Source: an uncultured Erysipelotrichaceae bacterium (lineage in GTDB: Bacteria; Bacillota_I; Bacilli_A; RF39; UBA660). Taken from it: a stretch of DNA of 10,593 bases. Below the pieces are notes generated by a model, which was given only the letters and a program-made list of their open reading frames with translations, did not search any database and had not been told where the DNA came from. A program made the translations under genes and the position numbers. Positions 1-7,244 of the stretch are shown here, piece after piece. Position 1 is the first letter of the stretch. Each line of letters starts with the position of its first letter. The stretch covers positions 1-10,593 of the forward strand of contig CACXFY010000100.1 of assembly GCA_902767005.1 (NCBI GenBank), in the 5' to 3' direction.

Positions 1-519
1 ATTGGATCTGGCAAAAGAGCCAAAGACTATGAATCATCTATTAATTATATAGTTAATAATCAATTAGCTTATCGTAGTTATAAAATAACTACAGTAAAAT
101 CTCCACTAAGTAGTTGCAAAGAAAAAGATAGTTTTAAACTATACTCAGTAGATGATGGACTATTATATTCTGAACTACATTTAAACTATAAAAAGTTTGC
201 AACTGATGAACATCTAAAAGAAACTATCTATGAAAACCATATAGCAAAGACTTTATCTGAAGGAGATTATGCCCTATATTATTATCAATCAGAAGGAAAA
301 GCCGAAGTAAACTTTGTAATACAAAATAGAAATGGTCAGATCTTCCCATTAGAATTAACTACTAAGACTGATTCAAAAGCTAAATCATTATCAGTATTTA
401 TGAAAAAGTTTACTACAGCTCAAGCATATAGAGTAACAGAAAACAACTTTGCTACTAAAAAAGATGTAAGATATATACCTATATATTCAATATTCTGTTT
501 GAATGATAAAATGATTTAA
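1..519 (+). CDS. DUF4143-type AAA+ ATPase, C-terminal part (partial)
   Basis: The frame is open from the first base to TAA at 517-519, giving 172 C-terminal residues; the start and the N-terminal AAA+ P-loop domain lie outside the window. The visible part reads as the DUF4143 nuclease-like domain: a LYSVDDGLLYSEL-like stretch, then E-N-H at an ETIYENHIAK helix, then AEVNFVIQ (residues 101-108), then PLELTTK (116-122) and KSLSVFMKKF. In this family the order is a D/N-containing strand, then P-[IL]-E-[VL]-x-x-K, resembling PD-(D/E)xK folds; here the usual Asp of the first strand is Asn104. Family members are widespread, often multicopy ATPases of unclear role. It is separated from the next gene by a terminator, so I see no reason to link it to the secretion locus. 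The family call is by pattern recognition and fairly secure; the cellular role is unknown. Confidence 0.8.
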   Translation: MGSGKRAKDYESSINYIVNNQLAYRSYKITTVKSPLSSCKEKDSFKLYSVDDGLLYSELHLNYKKFATDEHLKETIYENHIAKTLSEGDYALYYYQSEGKAEVNFVIQNRNGQIFPLELTTKTDSKAKSLSVFMKKFTTAQAYRVTENNFATKKDVRYIPIYSIFCLNDKMI

Positions 520-520
520 A

Positions 521-545
521 AAAGAAAGAAATTCTTTCTTTTTTT
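521..545 (+). terminator. Rho-independent terminator after the DUF4143 gene
   Basis: AAAGAAAGAA (521-530) is followed by its reverse complement TTCTTTCTTT (532-541) and further T residues. The stem is A/T-rich and the loop very small, so the real hairpin must open a few central pairs. It lies directly behind the stop codon. Confidence 0.65.
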
Positions 546-563
546 GTATATATTAATTATAAT
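535..563 (+). promoter_or_regulatory. Probable sigma-A promoter of the membrane protein gene
   Basis: A perfect TATAAT lies at 558-563. The best -35 at 17 bp spacing (535-540, TTTCTT) is poor and overlaps the preceding terminator. Transcription would start near 570, leaving only about 14 nt of leader, nearly all of it ribosome binding site (AGGAGG 571-576). Confidence 0.5.
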
Positions 564-583
564 AAGTATAAGGAGGATAAAGA

Positions 584-1438
584 ATGGAAGAGAAAAAGAA
601 AGGACATGGACTAGTAATTGCCTTAGTAATTATTATTGTATTATTAATAGCACTTTTAGCAGTAGTAACAACACTATTAGTGACTAGTAAAACAAAGAAT
701 GAAGTTAAGAAACCACAACCAACACAACAAGAAGAAAAGTATGTTGATTTAGCAAAAGATGATGCTTTAGTAACAGAAGCAAGCTCATTAATACCAATCT
801 ATATGTGTGGAGGTCTAGCATTAGATCTTAAAAATGAAGATGTTACAATAGATGATTTACCTAATTCAGAAAAATTAAATATGGTTATATCACTACATTT
901 AGATGACTTATTTAAAACATCAGCAGATTTAAGTTCATTCACATTTAAAGAAGAAGAATTAACAAAATACTTCGCAGATTTAAAGTTTATGGATGAATTT
1001 AAACCAGGTATTGATACTGGTACAAATGGAGATGGTACTCCACAACATGCTGGAACAAAATATTATGATGACACAATCTATCCACTATACATGACATATA
1101 AAGATGGTGTTTATACAATGGGTGGTTATGGAACAGGATGTACTGCACCAGGAAATCCAGGTTATGGATTAATGCTAGAAAATGCCAAAAAATCTGATAG
1201 TAATTTAGTATTAAATTATGCACGCTACTACAGTGAACCAGAAATGGATGAATCAACTGGAAACTTCTACTACAATTACTTCAACCATAAAGGTGATAAA
1301 GAAGCAGTTGCCAAAATAGTAGATTTAGAAAAAGATCCAGAAAAAGTTGATACTAAAAAACTAGATCACTTTGAATTTGTATATAATATTAAAAATGATA
1401 AATTAATACTAGAAAAAATTAATTTTAAAGAAAGCTAA
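584..1438 (+). CDS. Single-pass membrane protein with extracytoplasmic domain, unknown function
   Basis: The protein has 284 residues. A short basic N-terminus (MEEKKKGH) precedes one strongly hydrophobic helix at about residues 9-33 and then a Lys/Gln/Pro-rich linker, so it is a signal anchor with about 250 residues outside the cell. There is no lipobox cysteine after the helix. The outer domain is acidic and Tyr-rich, with two cysteine-containing glycine turns (MCGG and GTGCTAPG) that could form a disulfide or bind a metal. The start is set by AGGAGG at 571-576, seven bases before ATG. It has its own promoter and terminator directly upstream of the essC operon, so any link to type VII secretion rests on proximity only. 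It does not look like EssA, EssB or EsaA: EssB has a larger cytosolic pseudokinase-like part and EsaA has several membrane spans. I do not recognise the family. Confidence 0.85.
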   Translation: MEEKKKGHGLVIALVIIIVLLIALLAVVTTLLVTSKTKNEVKKPQPTQQEEKYVDLAKDDALVTEASSLIPIYMCGGLALDLKNEDVTIDDLPNSEKLNMVISLHLDDLFKTSADLSSFTFKEEELTKYFADLKFMDEFKPGIDTGTNGDGTPQHAGTKYYDDTIYPLYMTYKDGVYTMGGYGTGCTAPGNPGYGLMLENAKKSDSNLVLNYARYYSEPEMDESTGNFYYNYFNHKGDKEAVAKIVDLEKDPEKVDTKKLDHFEFVYNIKNDKLILEKINFKES

Positions 1439-1457
1439 AAACTAGCTTTCTTTTTTT
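1427..1457 (+). terminator. Terminator overlapping the end of the membrane protein gene
   Basis: A 10-bp perfect stem, AAAGAAAGCT (1427-1436) with AGCTTTCTTT (1444-1453), encloses a 7-nt loop and is followed by more T residues. The 5' arm encodes the last sense codons (GAA AGC) and enters the stop codon TAA (1436-1438), so the terminator is built partly from coding sequence. Confidence 0.8.
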
Positions 1458-1466
1458 AAATAAGTG

Positions 1467-1495
1467 TTCAGTTTATGAAATAATTATGTTATAAT
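1467..1495 (+). promoter_or_regulatory. Probable promoter of the essC-esaB operon (extended -10)
   Basis: TGT-TATAAT at 1487-1495 is an extended -10 with a perfect hexamer. The -35 region at 17 bp spacing (1467-1472, TTCAGT) matches poorly, as expected when an extended -10 compensates. The start point would be near 1502, giving a leader of about 29 nt. Confidence 0.55.
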
Positions 1496-1530
1496 TTATG
1501 TATTATAGGATAGTGTAAAGGTGGTTGAAG

Positions 1531-4500
1531 ATGGGAATTAGAATTTATTTATTTTTGAACGATCGTTTAGTTTCTTTTACTTTGCCAAAAAATAATGTTG
1601 GTAGTTACACCTTTGATGCTGATCCTCAAGAAGAAACAAAGCTTATTAATGTCGAATCAAGAAATAATAAATGGGTATTATATTCTACTGATGATATTCA
1701 AGTATATACTAATAATCAACCAGTTCAAGATGTAGAATTATTACCAGAAAATTATTATTTCGTTAAAAGAAATGATACTACATACTTAATCTTCGTTGTT
1801 GAAGGATTCGAAGATTCTTTTTCGCTTTATAAATATGACAATGACTTTAGAATGGTACTTGGTAAAGGAGAACAAAGTAATGTTTTTATCAATTGCCCAG
1901 TAGTAAATGGTAATTCAGTAGATATTAGAGGTACAAAAGATAAAGTTGTTTTAAGAAGAGGAACAAATGTAAGAGTATATAAAAATGACATTATTATTGA
2001 TAGTGAAGCTGTTTATTTAAATCAAGGCGATAGAATTAATTTCTATGGTTTTAAAATAATATTCTTTAATGGTTATTTATTAATTAATTCATTATCAATT
2101 GTTCAATTTAATTATAAAGAACTTGGTTTTACTCTAGGTTCACTACATCAAAATGAAGAAAAGAAAGATTTTGAAGTAAAAGACGCAGACTTATATGGCC
2201 CTGATGACTATTTTTCAAAATCACCTCGTTTTAGAAGACTTATAAAGACTAAAGAAATTAATTTTAGTCCACCGCCAGAAGAAAATCAAGGAATGGAAAT
2301 GCCAGCATTATTAACTATTGGACCGATGTTAACAATGGGAGTAATGGCTATTACTAGAATAACTACAGTTCTTTCAAATCTAACTTCTGGAAAAACTGAT
2401 CTTTCAGAGTGTTGGCCACAATTACTAACTTCAGTAGCAATGATCTTATCTATGCTATTTTGGCCATTTATAATAAAAGCATTTAATAAACACCAACAAA
2501 AAGTAAAAAGAAAAGAAATGATCGAAAAATATACTGAATATTTACAAGACAAGAAGCAAGAACTAGAGAATGAAAAAGTATTACAAAAAGAAATAATAAT
2601 TGAAAATGTAATTACAGTAGAAGAATGCTTAAATAATATTAATGTTGGTAGATTAAATTTTTGGAGTAAAAGAATAGAACAAAATGACTTTTTAACAGTA
2701 AGACTAGGAATAGGAAATGAGTTATTAGATGTCAAAATACAATATTCTGAACAAGAATTTACTATTGAACAAGATATTTTAAGAAAACAAGCCGATGAAT
2801 TAGTAGCGGCATATAAATATATTGAAGATGTTCCTGTTAGTTATTCGTTTTCATCAGGTAAAATAACTGGTGTAATGGGAAATGTTAATAAAATGTATGG
2901 TTTAATGCATAACATTATTCTTCAATTAATATCATTCTATAGTTATGATGATATTAAATTTGTTGTGTTCACTAACTCTAAACATGTTAAACAATGGGAA
3001 TACATGAAGTATTTAAATCACACTTTTAGTAACAATAAAGAAGTAAGATTCTTCTCATCTGATTATGAATCAGCTAAAAAACTAAATGATTACTTAAATG
3101 TTGAAATTCAACAAAGATTATCAATGTTAGCTGAAGGTGAAGCAGGTCGTTTATTTAAACCACATTATATTGTTATAACTGATGATTACAGTCAAATTAA
3201 AGACTTATCATTTGTTAAAAACATGGTCGAATATGACCAATTCCTTGGTTTTAGTTTTATCATTATGGAAAACACAATGAGTAAATTACCAAGTAAATGT
3301 AACAACTTCATTTCTATGGGTGATAATACATCAGCTCTTCTTAGAAATTCTTATGAACAACAAGAACAACAAGAATTTAGAGATGAAATTGTATACAACA
3401 TTGATATGAATGCTGTAGCTCAAAAAATATCTAATATACCAGTTGCCTTCCAAGAAGGAAATAAGACATTACCTGACGCTATTTCCTTCTTAGAAATGGA
3501 AAAAGTTGGTAAAGTAGAACAATTAAATATTTCGGATAGATGGCGTAATAACGATTCTACACAGAGCTTAAAAGCCGAAATAGGTGTTGATGCTGAAGGT
3601 AACTATATGTATCTAGATTTACATGAAAAGTATCATGGACCTCATGGTTTAATAGCAGGTATGACTGGTTCAGGTAAATCAGAATTCATTATTACTTATG
3701 TACTATCAATGGCTATGAACTATAGTCCAGATGATGTAGCCTTTATCCTAATCGACTATAAAGGTGGAGGTTTAGCTTTCGCTTTTGAAAACAAAGCTAG
3801 TAATATGATACTACCTCATCTAGCAGGTACAATTACTAACCTAGATAAAGCTGAAATGGATCGTACTTTAGTAAGTATCGATAGTGAAGTAAAAAGAAGA
3901 CAAACACTGTTTAATCAAGCAAGAGATAAAATGGGTGAAAGTACAATTGATATTTATAAATATCAAGGTTTCTATCATGAAGGAAAACTAGAAGAACCAT
4001 TACCTCACTTATTTATAATCTGTGATGAGTTTGCCGAATTAAAATCTCAACAACCAGACTTTATGGATAACCTTATAAGTATTGCTCGTATTGGACGTTC
4101 CCTTGGGGTTCACTTGATTTTAGCAACTCAAAAACCAAGTGGTGTTGTTAATGACCAGATTTGGTCAAACTCAAAATTCCGTGTATGTTTAAAAGTACAA
4201 GATGCTAGCGATTCAAAAGAAATGTTAAAAAGGCCAGATGCAGCTTGGTTAAAACAAACAGGTAGATTCTACTTACAAGTAGGTTATGATGAATACTTTG
4301 CTTTAGGTCAATCTGGTTGGGCAGGAGCTAAGTACTATCCATCAGAAAAGATTGTTAAACAAGTAGATAAAAGTGTTAATATAATCGATGAAACTGGAGA
4401 CTTTATTAAGAGTATTCAAGCAAGTACTAATACAAAGATAGAAGCTCAAGGTGAGCAGCTAGCAGCCATTTTAAATAATATAATTGAAGTCTCTGAAAGA

Positions 4501-6108
4501 GAAAACAAAAAAGTTAAAAAATTATGGCTAGAAAATATACCAGAAACTATTTTATATGATGAATTAAATAACAGATATAAATTTACTTTTGAAAAGTATA
4601 ATGTTGATGCAATTATTGGAGAATATGATGCTCCAGAAAGTCAAAAACAAGGAATAGTACGTTATAATCTTAAAGCTCATGGAAATACCTTAATATTTGG
4701 TAATGATGGAGAAGAGAAAGAAAAACTAATCAACGCAATATTATATTCTTCTTTTAAAAATTATACAGCCGAAGAATTAAATGTATACATTGTTGACTAT
4801 GGTTCAGAGATGAGCCGTATGTTCGCAGAATTCCCACAAATTGGTGGAATGGTATATGCTGGTGATGATGAAAAGCTCAAAAATGCAATAAGGTTAATTG
4901 AACAAGAAATAAATTATCGTAAAAAGGCCTTTGTATCATATGGTGGATCTTATGAAGAATATATAAAGAAAAGTCCAGAAAAACTACCACAAATGCTATT
5001 TATAATTAATAACTTGGAAGGATTAACTGAAATGTATAACACATTCCATGAAACTATAACAAGTATCTGTAGAGATTGTACTCGATATGGAATATATTTT
5101 ATAATATCACTAAATGCTACATCTTCTTTAACAAGAAGAGCAAGATTATGCTTCACTAATATATATGCCTTCCATGTAACTGATGGTAGTCAATATGTAG
5201 AAATATTCAATATGAGATGTAAATTAAGACCAAGAGATATGCTAGGTAGAGGTCTTACATATTATGAAGGTGGAATTCATGAGTTCCAAGCTATGTCAAT
5301 TACAGATAATGAACATTCAGATAATGATGAAATAAAGAGTCTATTAGAGGAAGTTAAAAAGAAGAGTACTGCAACTGCTAAGAAGATTCCAGAATTACCT
5401 GATAGAGTAACATTAGATATAATTGAAAAAGAAATCGCAGACTACGACAAAATCCCAGTTGGAGTTAACAGAAACAACTTTAAACCAGCCTTTATTGATT
5501 TTACAAATTTCCCAATATATTCAATAAGTTCAAATCGTATAGCGAATATGAGGGCATTTATAGAATCACTAATGATTGTTCTTAACAAGATACCAGAATG
5601 CACAGTAATTTTCCTAGATGTACAAAAAGAAGTTCCAAATGTTAAAAACATGTGTGTTAATTATTATGATGATAATTTAGATGCAGTTATAGAGCAATTA
5701 AATAAAATAGAGGACGCACCAGAGAACAGACAAAAGAAATATATTTATGTATTAGTTGGAGTTGAAAAATTAAAAGGAAGATTATCTTCAACAAAAGAAT
5801 TAGAAAAACTTATTAATAATATAAGAAACAATGATCATAGTCACTTGATTATGTGTGATGCTGCTAAATCACTAAAAGCCTTAAACTTCGACGCTTGGTA
5901 TGGAAAAGCTAGAAATCCAAATGATGGATTATGGATAGGTAAAGGCTTTTCTGATCAACAAATATTTAGAATTGGAAAACTAACAAAAGAAATGAGTAAA
6001 AGCTATACTAATAATTATGGATATCTTAGTGCCGATAACACTCCTGAATTAGTTAAATTAATAGAACTTACAGATGTAGTTGAAGAGGAGGAAGAAGAAG
6101 ATGAATAA
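1531..6108 (+). CDS. essC: EssC/YukBA-type type VII secretion ATPase (FtsK/SpoIIIE family)
   Basis: This is the membrane motor of a Firmicutes type VII secretion system, expected to bind and drive export of WXG100-type substrates. It has 1525 residues, close to the family norm. Two FHA-like beta domains span about 1-95 and 100-190. Two membrane helices lie near 258-275 and 297-317. A pseudo-ATPase D0 follows, with the family hallmark R-L-x-F-W-S-K-R and DFLTVRLGIG (about 374-395). D1 has an intact Walker A GMTGSGKS (710-717), Walker B IICDE (Asp832-Glu833) and ATQKPSG (865-871). D2 (from about 998) has a degraded P-loop GNDGEEKE (1057-1064) and Asn1160-Asn1161 where Walker B acidic residues are expected. 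D3 (from about 1311) shows no P-loop. The tail is a run of Glu/Asp. I chose ATG 1531 over the in-frame TTG at 1525 because AAAGGTGG (1517-1524) is 6 nt before the ATG and abuts the TTG. The gene overlaps esaB by 8 nt. The identification is secure. Confidence 0.96.
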   Translation: MGIRIYLFLNDRLVSFTLPKNNVGSYTFDADPQEETKLINVESRNNKWVLYSTDDIQVYTNNQPVQDVELLPENYYFVKRNDTTYLIFVVEGFEDSFSLYKYDNDFRMVLGKGEQSNVFINCPVVNGNSVDIRGTKDKVVLRRGTNVRVYKNDIIIDSEAVYLNQGDRINFYGFKIIFFNGYLLINSLSIVQFNYKELGFTLGSLHQNEEKKDFEVKDADLYGPDDYFSKSPRFRRLIKTKEINFSPPPEENQGMEMPALLTIGPMLTMGVMAITRITTVLSNLTSGKTDLSECWPQLLTSVAMILSMLFWPFIIKAFNKHQQKVKRKEMIEKYTEYLQDKKQELENEKVLQKEIIIENVITVEECLNNINVGRLNFWSKRIEQNDFLTVRLGIGNELLDVKIQYSEQEFTIEQDILRKQADELVAAYKYIEDVPVSYSFSSGKITGVMGNVNKMYGLMHNIILQLISFYSYDDIKFVVFTNSKHVKQWEYMKYLNHTFSNNKEVRFFSSDYESAKKLNDYLNVEIQQRLSMLAEGEAGRLFKPHYIVITDDYSQIKDLSFVKNMVEYDQFLGFSFIIMENTMSKLPSKCNNFISMGDNTSALLRNSYEQQEQQEFRDEIVYNIDMNAVAQKISNIPVAFQEGNKTLPDAISFLEMEKVGKVEQLNISDRWRNNDSTQSLKAEIGVDAEGNYMYLDLHEKYHGPHGLIAGMTGSGKSEFIITYVLSMAMNYSPDDVAFILIDYKGGGLAFAFENKASNMILPHLAGTITNLDKAEMDRTLVSIDSEVKRRQTLFNQARDKMGESTIDIYKYQGFYHEGKLEEPLPHLFIICDEFAELKSQQPDFMDNLISIARIGRSLGVHLILATQKPSGVVNDQIWSNSKFRVCLKVQDASDSKEMLKRPDAAWLKQTGRFYLQVGYDEYFALGQSGWAGAKYYPSEKIVKQVDKSVNIIDETGDFIKSIQASTNTKIEAQGEQLAAILNNIIEVSERENKKVKKLWLENIPETILYDELNNRYKFTFEKYNVDAIIGEYDAPESQKQGIVRYNLKAHGNTLIFGNDGEEKEKLINAILYSSFKNYTAEELNVYIVDYGSEMSRMFAEFPQIGGMVYAGDDEKLKNAIRLIEQEINYRKKAFVSYGGSYEEYIKKSPEKLPQMLFIINNLEGLTEMYNTFHETITSICRDCTRYGIYFIISLNATSSLTRRARLCFTNIYAFHVTDGSQYVEIFNMRCKLRPRDMLGRGLTYYEGGIHEFQAMSITDNEHSDNDEIKSLLEEVKKKSTATAKKIPELPDRVTLDIIEKEIADYDKIPVGVNRNNFKPAFIDFTNFPIYSISSNRIANMRAFIESLMIVLNKIPECTVIFLDVQKEVPNVKNMCVNYYDDNLDAVIEQLNKIEDAPENRQKKYIYVLVGVEKLKGRLSSTKELEKLINNIRNNDHSHLIMCDAAKSLKALNFDAWYGKARNPNDGLWIGKGFSDQQIFRIGKLTKEMSKSYTNNYGYLSADNTPELVKLIELTDVVEEEEEEDE
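6086..6091 (+). promoter_or_regulatory. Ribosome binding site of esaB inside the essC tail
   Basis: AGGAGG lies 9 nt before ATG 6101, within the codons for the polyglutamate C-terminus of EssC. It selects ATG 6101 over the upstream in-frame TTG at 6080, which has no ribosome binding site of its own. Confidence 0.75.
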
Positions 6109-6376
6109 TAAAGTATTAGTAAAAATAGTTGTACCAGAAGTTGATCAAGTATTTGATGTCTTTATTCCAGTAAATGAAGTAGTATGGAAAATAAAAAAAT
6201 TAGTTTCTAAATGTATTTCAGACTTAACTGGTAGTAATTTTGATTTCTCCAAAGAATATGTTTTTGTAAATCCTAAAACAGGAAAAACATATGGTGAAAA
6301 CGAAGTAATCATAAACACTGATATTCGTAATTCTACAGAATTAGTATTAATATCAGAACGTGATAGCGTAATATAA
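6101..6376 (+). CDS. esaB: EsaB/YukD-like ubiquitin-fold protein
   Basis: The product is a 91-residue soluble protein with no membrane segment or signal peptide. Its pattern fits the small ubiquitin-like proteins (YukD in Bacillus, EsaB in Staphylococcus) that accompany EssC in T7SSb loci: an N-terminal beta hairpin (KVLVKIVVPE then VFDVFIPVNE), a helix (VVWKIKKLVSKCISDL), a later strand around EYVFVNPKTGKTYGEN and a final strand ELVLISE. The I-x-N-x-T-x-L-x-L-I-S ending is typical. EsaB is a cytosolic component or regulator of the system, and a YukD-like domain is fused to the EccD membrane subunit in actinobacteria. Its ATG overlaps the essC stop by 8 nt, indicating translational coupling and possibly a fixed ratio to the motor. 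The family call is strong from sequence plus context. Confidence 0.9.
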   Translation: MNNKVLVKIVVPEVDQVFDVFIPVNEVVWKIKKLVSKCISDLTGSNFDFSKEYVFVNPKTGKTYGENEVIINTDIRNSTELVLISERDSVI

Positions 6377-6399
6377 GAAGCTTTATGCTTCTTTTTTTG
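6375..6399 (+). terminator. Terminator of the essC-esaB operon
   Basis: AAGAAGC (6375-6381), a TTTAT loop and GCTTCTT (6387-6393), followed by T residues to 6398. The 5' arm starts within the esaB stop codon. Confidence 0.8.
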
Positions 6400-6410
6400 T
6401 TTATTTAATG

Positions 6411-6419
6411 TGATATAAT
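6411..6419 (+). promoter_or_regulatory. Extended -10 promoter of the first double-WXG gene
   Basis: TGA-TATAAT is a full extended -10 element. No convincing -35 is present at 16-18 bp because that stretch is the U-tract of the preceding terminator. The start point would be near 6426, with a leader of about 18 nt. Confidence 0.55.
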
Positions 6420-6443
6420 ATAAATATAAAAATGGAGGTAATT

Positions 6444-7115
6444 ATGAACGATAAAGGAGAAATAGTAGGATACAATAAAGAAAAAGTAGAAGAATTAAGA
6501 GACAAAATAAATGATATAGCTCAAGATGTAGCCAGTGATGTAGTAGAATTATTACATGATAAAATAGTAGTTCCTATATCTACAGAATGGTATGCAGAAG
6601 TTGCCCAAGAATATTTTTTAGACTTTAAAGATCAAGTAAAACAACGCGGTGAAGCTATAAAAAAAGCATTTGACGATTTTAGAAAACAAATTGAAGAAAC
6701 TGGAAAAGAGTGGGCCCTTGCTACACAAGGAAAAGAACCTGTTCTATTAGAATTAGATGATGTTGAATTAAACTTAGATGTTTCATCTATACAAAATGCC
6801 GATGAAAGTGGAAATCGTTACATTAATGAAGACGGAGTTAATGCTATTATTGATAGTATAGAATCGGTAGAAGAAGATATTAAAAGCAAGTTATCAAATA
6901 AAACGGTAGATTTAGGAATAGAAAGTGCCTTTTTAGGAGATGACCAAGCAAAAGCAATTCAAAGTTGCTTTGATAAAATATTAAATGAAATACATATATT
7001 ATTTGATTATTTATTATCAGGAGATAACTCATTATCCAATGCCTTATTAAATTATAAAAATAGTTTTTCAGAACTAGCTCAAGCTAATACAACAGTATAT
7101 AATAATGAAGAATAA
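6444..7115 (+). CDS. Double-length WXG100-like T7SS protein, paralog 1
   Basis: The protein has 223 residues, mostly helical and acidic, with no signal peptide. The first hairpin holds STEWYAEVAQEYFLDF (47-62): W49-Y50-A51 sits where WXG100 proteins have W-x-G, with the usual following Ala and aromatic residues. A second hairpin-like segment has AFLGDDQAKAIQSCF (162-176), where F163-L164-G165 could be a second degenerate W-x-G turn. Between them lie TGKEWALAT and LDDVELNLD, both conserved in the paralog. The last five residues are YNNEE, fitting the T7SS export motif YxxxD/E. WXG100 proteins are about 100 residues and dimerise, so this looks like two fused units. I chose ATG 6444, preceded by GGAGG at 6434-6438; the in-frame ATG at 6432 overlaps that site. 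The likely role is a secreted substrate or carrier of the EssC system. No T-rich terminator hairpin follows, so transcription may run into paralog 2. Confidence 0.85.
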   Translation: MNDKGEIVGYNKEKVEELRDKINDIAQDVASDVVELLHDKIVVPISTEWYAEVAQEYFLDFKDQVKQRGEAIKKAFDDFRKQIEETGKEWALATQGKEPVLLELDDVELNLDVSSIQNADESGNRYINEDGVNAIIDSIESVEEDIKSKLSNKTVDLGIESAFLGDDQAKAIQSCFDKILNEIHILFDYLLSGDNSLSNALLNYKNSFSELAQANTTVYNNEE

Positions 7116-7157
7116 CAACACTTCTTGTAAAAAAAACGTAAAAAAAAATTAACATAG

Positions 7158-7187
7158 TTGCATAAATTGTTTTATATGATATATAAT
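7158..7187 (+). promoter_or_regulatory. Strong promoter of the second double-WXG gene
   Basis: TTGCAT (7158-7163), an 18-bp spacer and TATAAT (7182-7187). The -35 is the best in the window. The predicted start, near 7194, falls at the base of a stem-loop. Confidence 0.65.
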
Positions 7188-7192
7188 TTAAT

Positions 7193-7215
7193 TAGATAAG
7201 AAATATTTTTATCTA
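7193..7215 (+). promoter_or_regulatory. 5'-terminal stem-loop in the leader of the second double-WXG gene
   Basis: TAGATAA (7193-7199) pairs perfectly with TTATCTA (7209-7215), and inner A-U/G-U pairs can extend the stem into the loop. It begins about where the transcript should start and leaves AGGAGG (7233-7238) free. Such 5'-end hairpins are known to protect abundant mRNAs from decay; that role here is inference. Confidence 0.5.
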
Positions 7216-7244
7216 TAACCCAAAATAAAGTTAGGAGGTAAATT

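Noticed and set aside
1..519. DUF4143 ATPase as part of the secretion system
   Set aside because: It is separated by a terminator and an independent gene, and the family is generally scattered in genomes without T7SS linkage.
999..1256. 85-aa minus-strand open frame
   Set aside because: It is antisense to the membrane protein gene, His/Leu-rich and has no supporting signals.
584..1438. EssA or EssB homologue
   Set aside because: A single N-terminal signal anchor with a large Tyr-rich outer domain does not match the order of domains in EssA or EssB, and I see no shared motif.
1525..1530. TTG start giving EssC two extra residues
   Set aside because: The ribosome binding site AAAGGTGG directly abuts this TTG; ATG 1531 has proper spacing.
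2286..2735. 149-aa open frame on the minus strand
   Set aside because: It lies wholly inside essC, has phenylalanine/serine-rich composition typical of an antisense shadow and no ribosome binding site or promoter context.
6432..6443. ATG start of the first double-WXG gene four codons upstream
   Set aside because: This ATG overlaps the GGAGG that serves ATG 6444, and the paralog starts with the analogous AGGAGGTAAATT-ATG layout.
7116..7157. Terminator or small RNA after the first double-WXG gene
   Set aside because: There is only a weak GAAG/CTTC pairing and A-rich runs; no T tract follows on the + strand.
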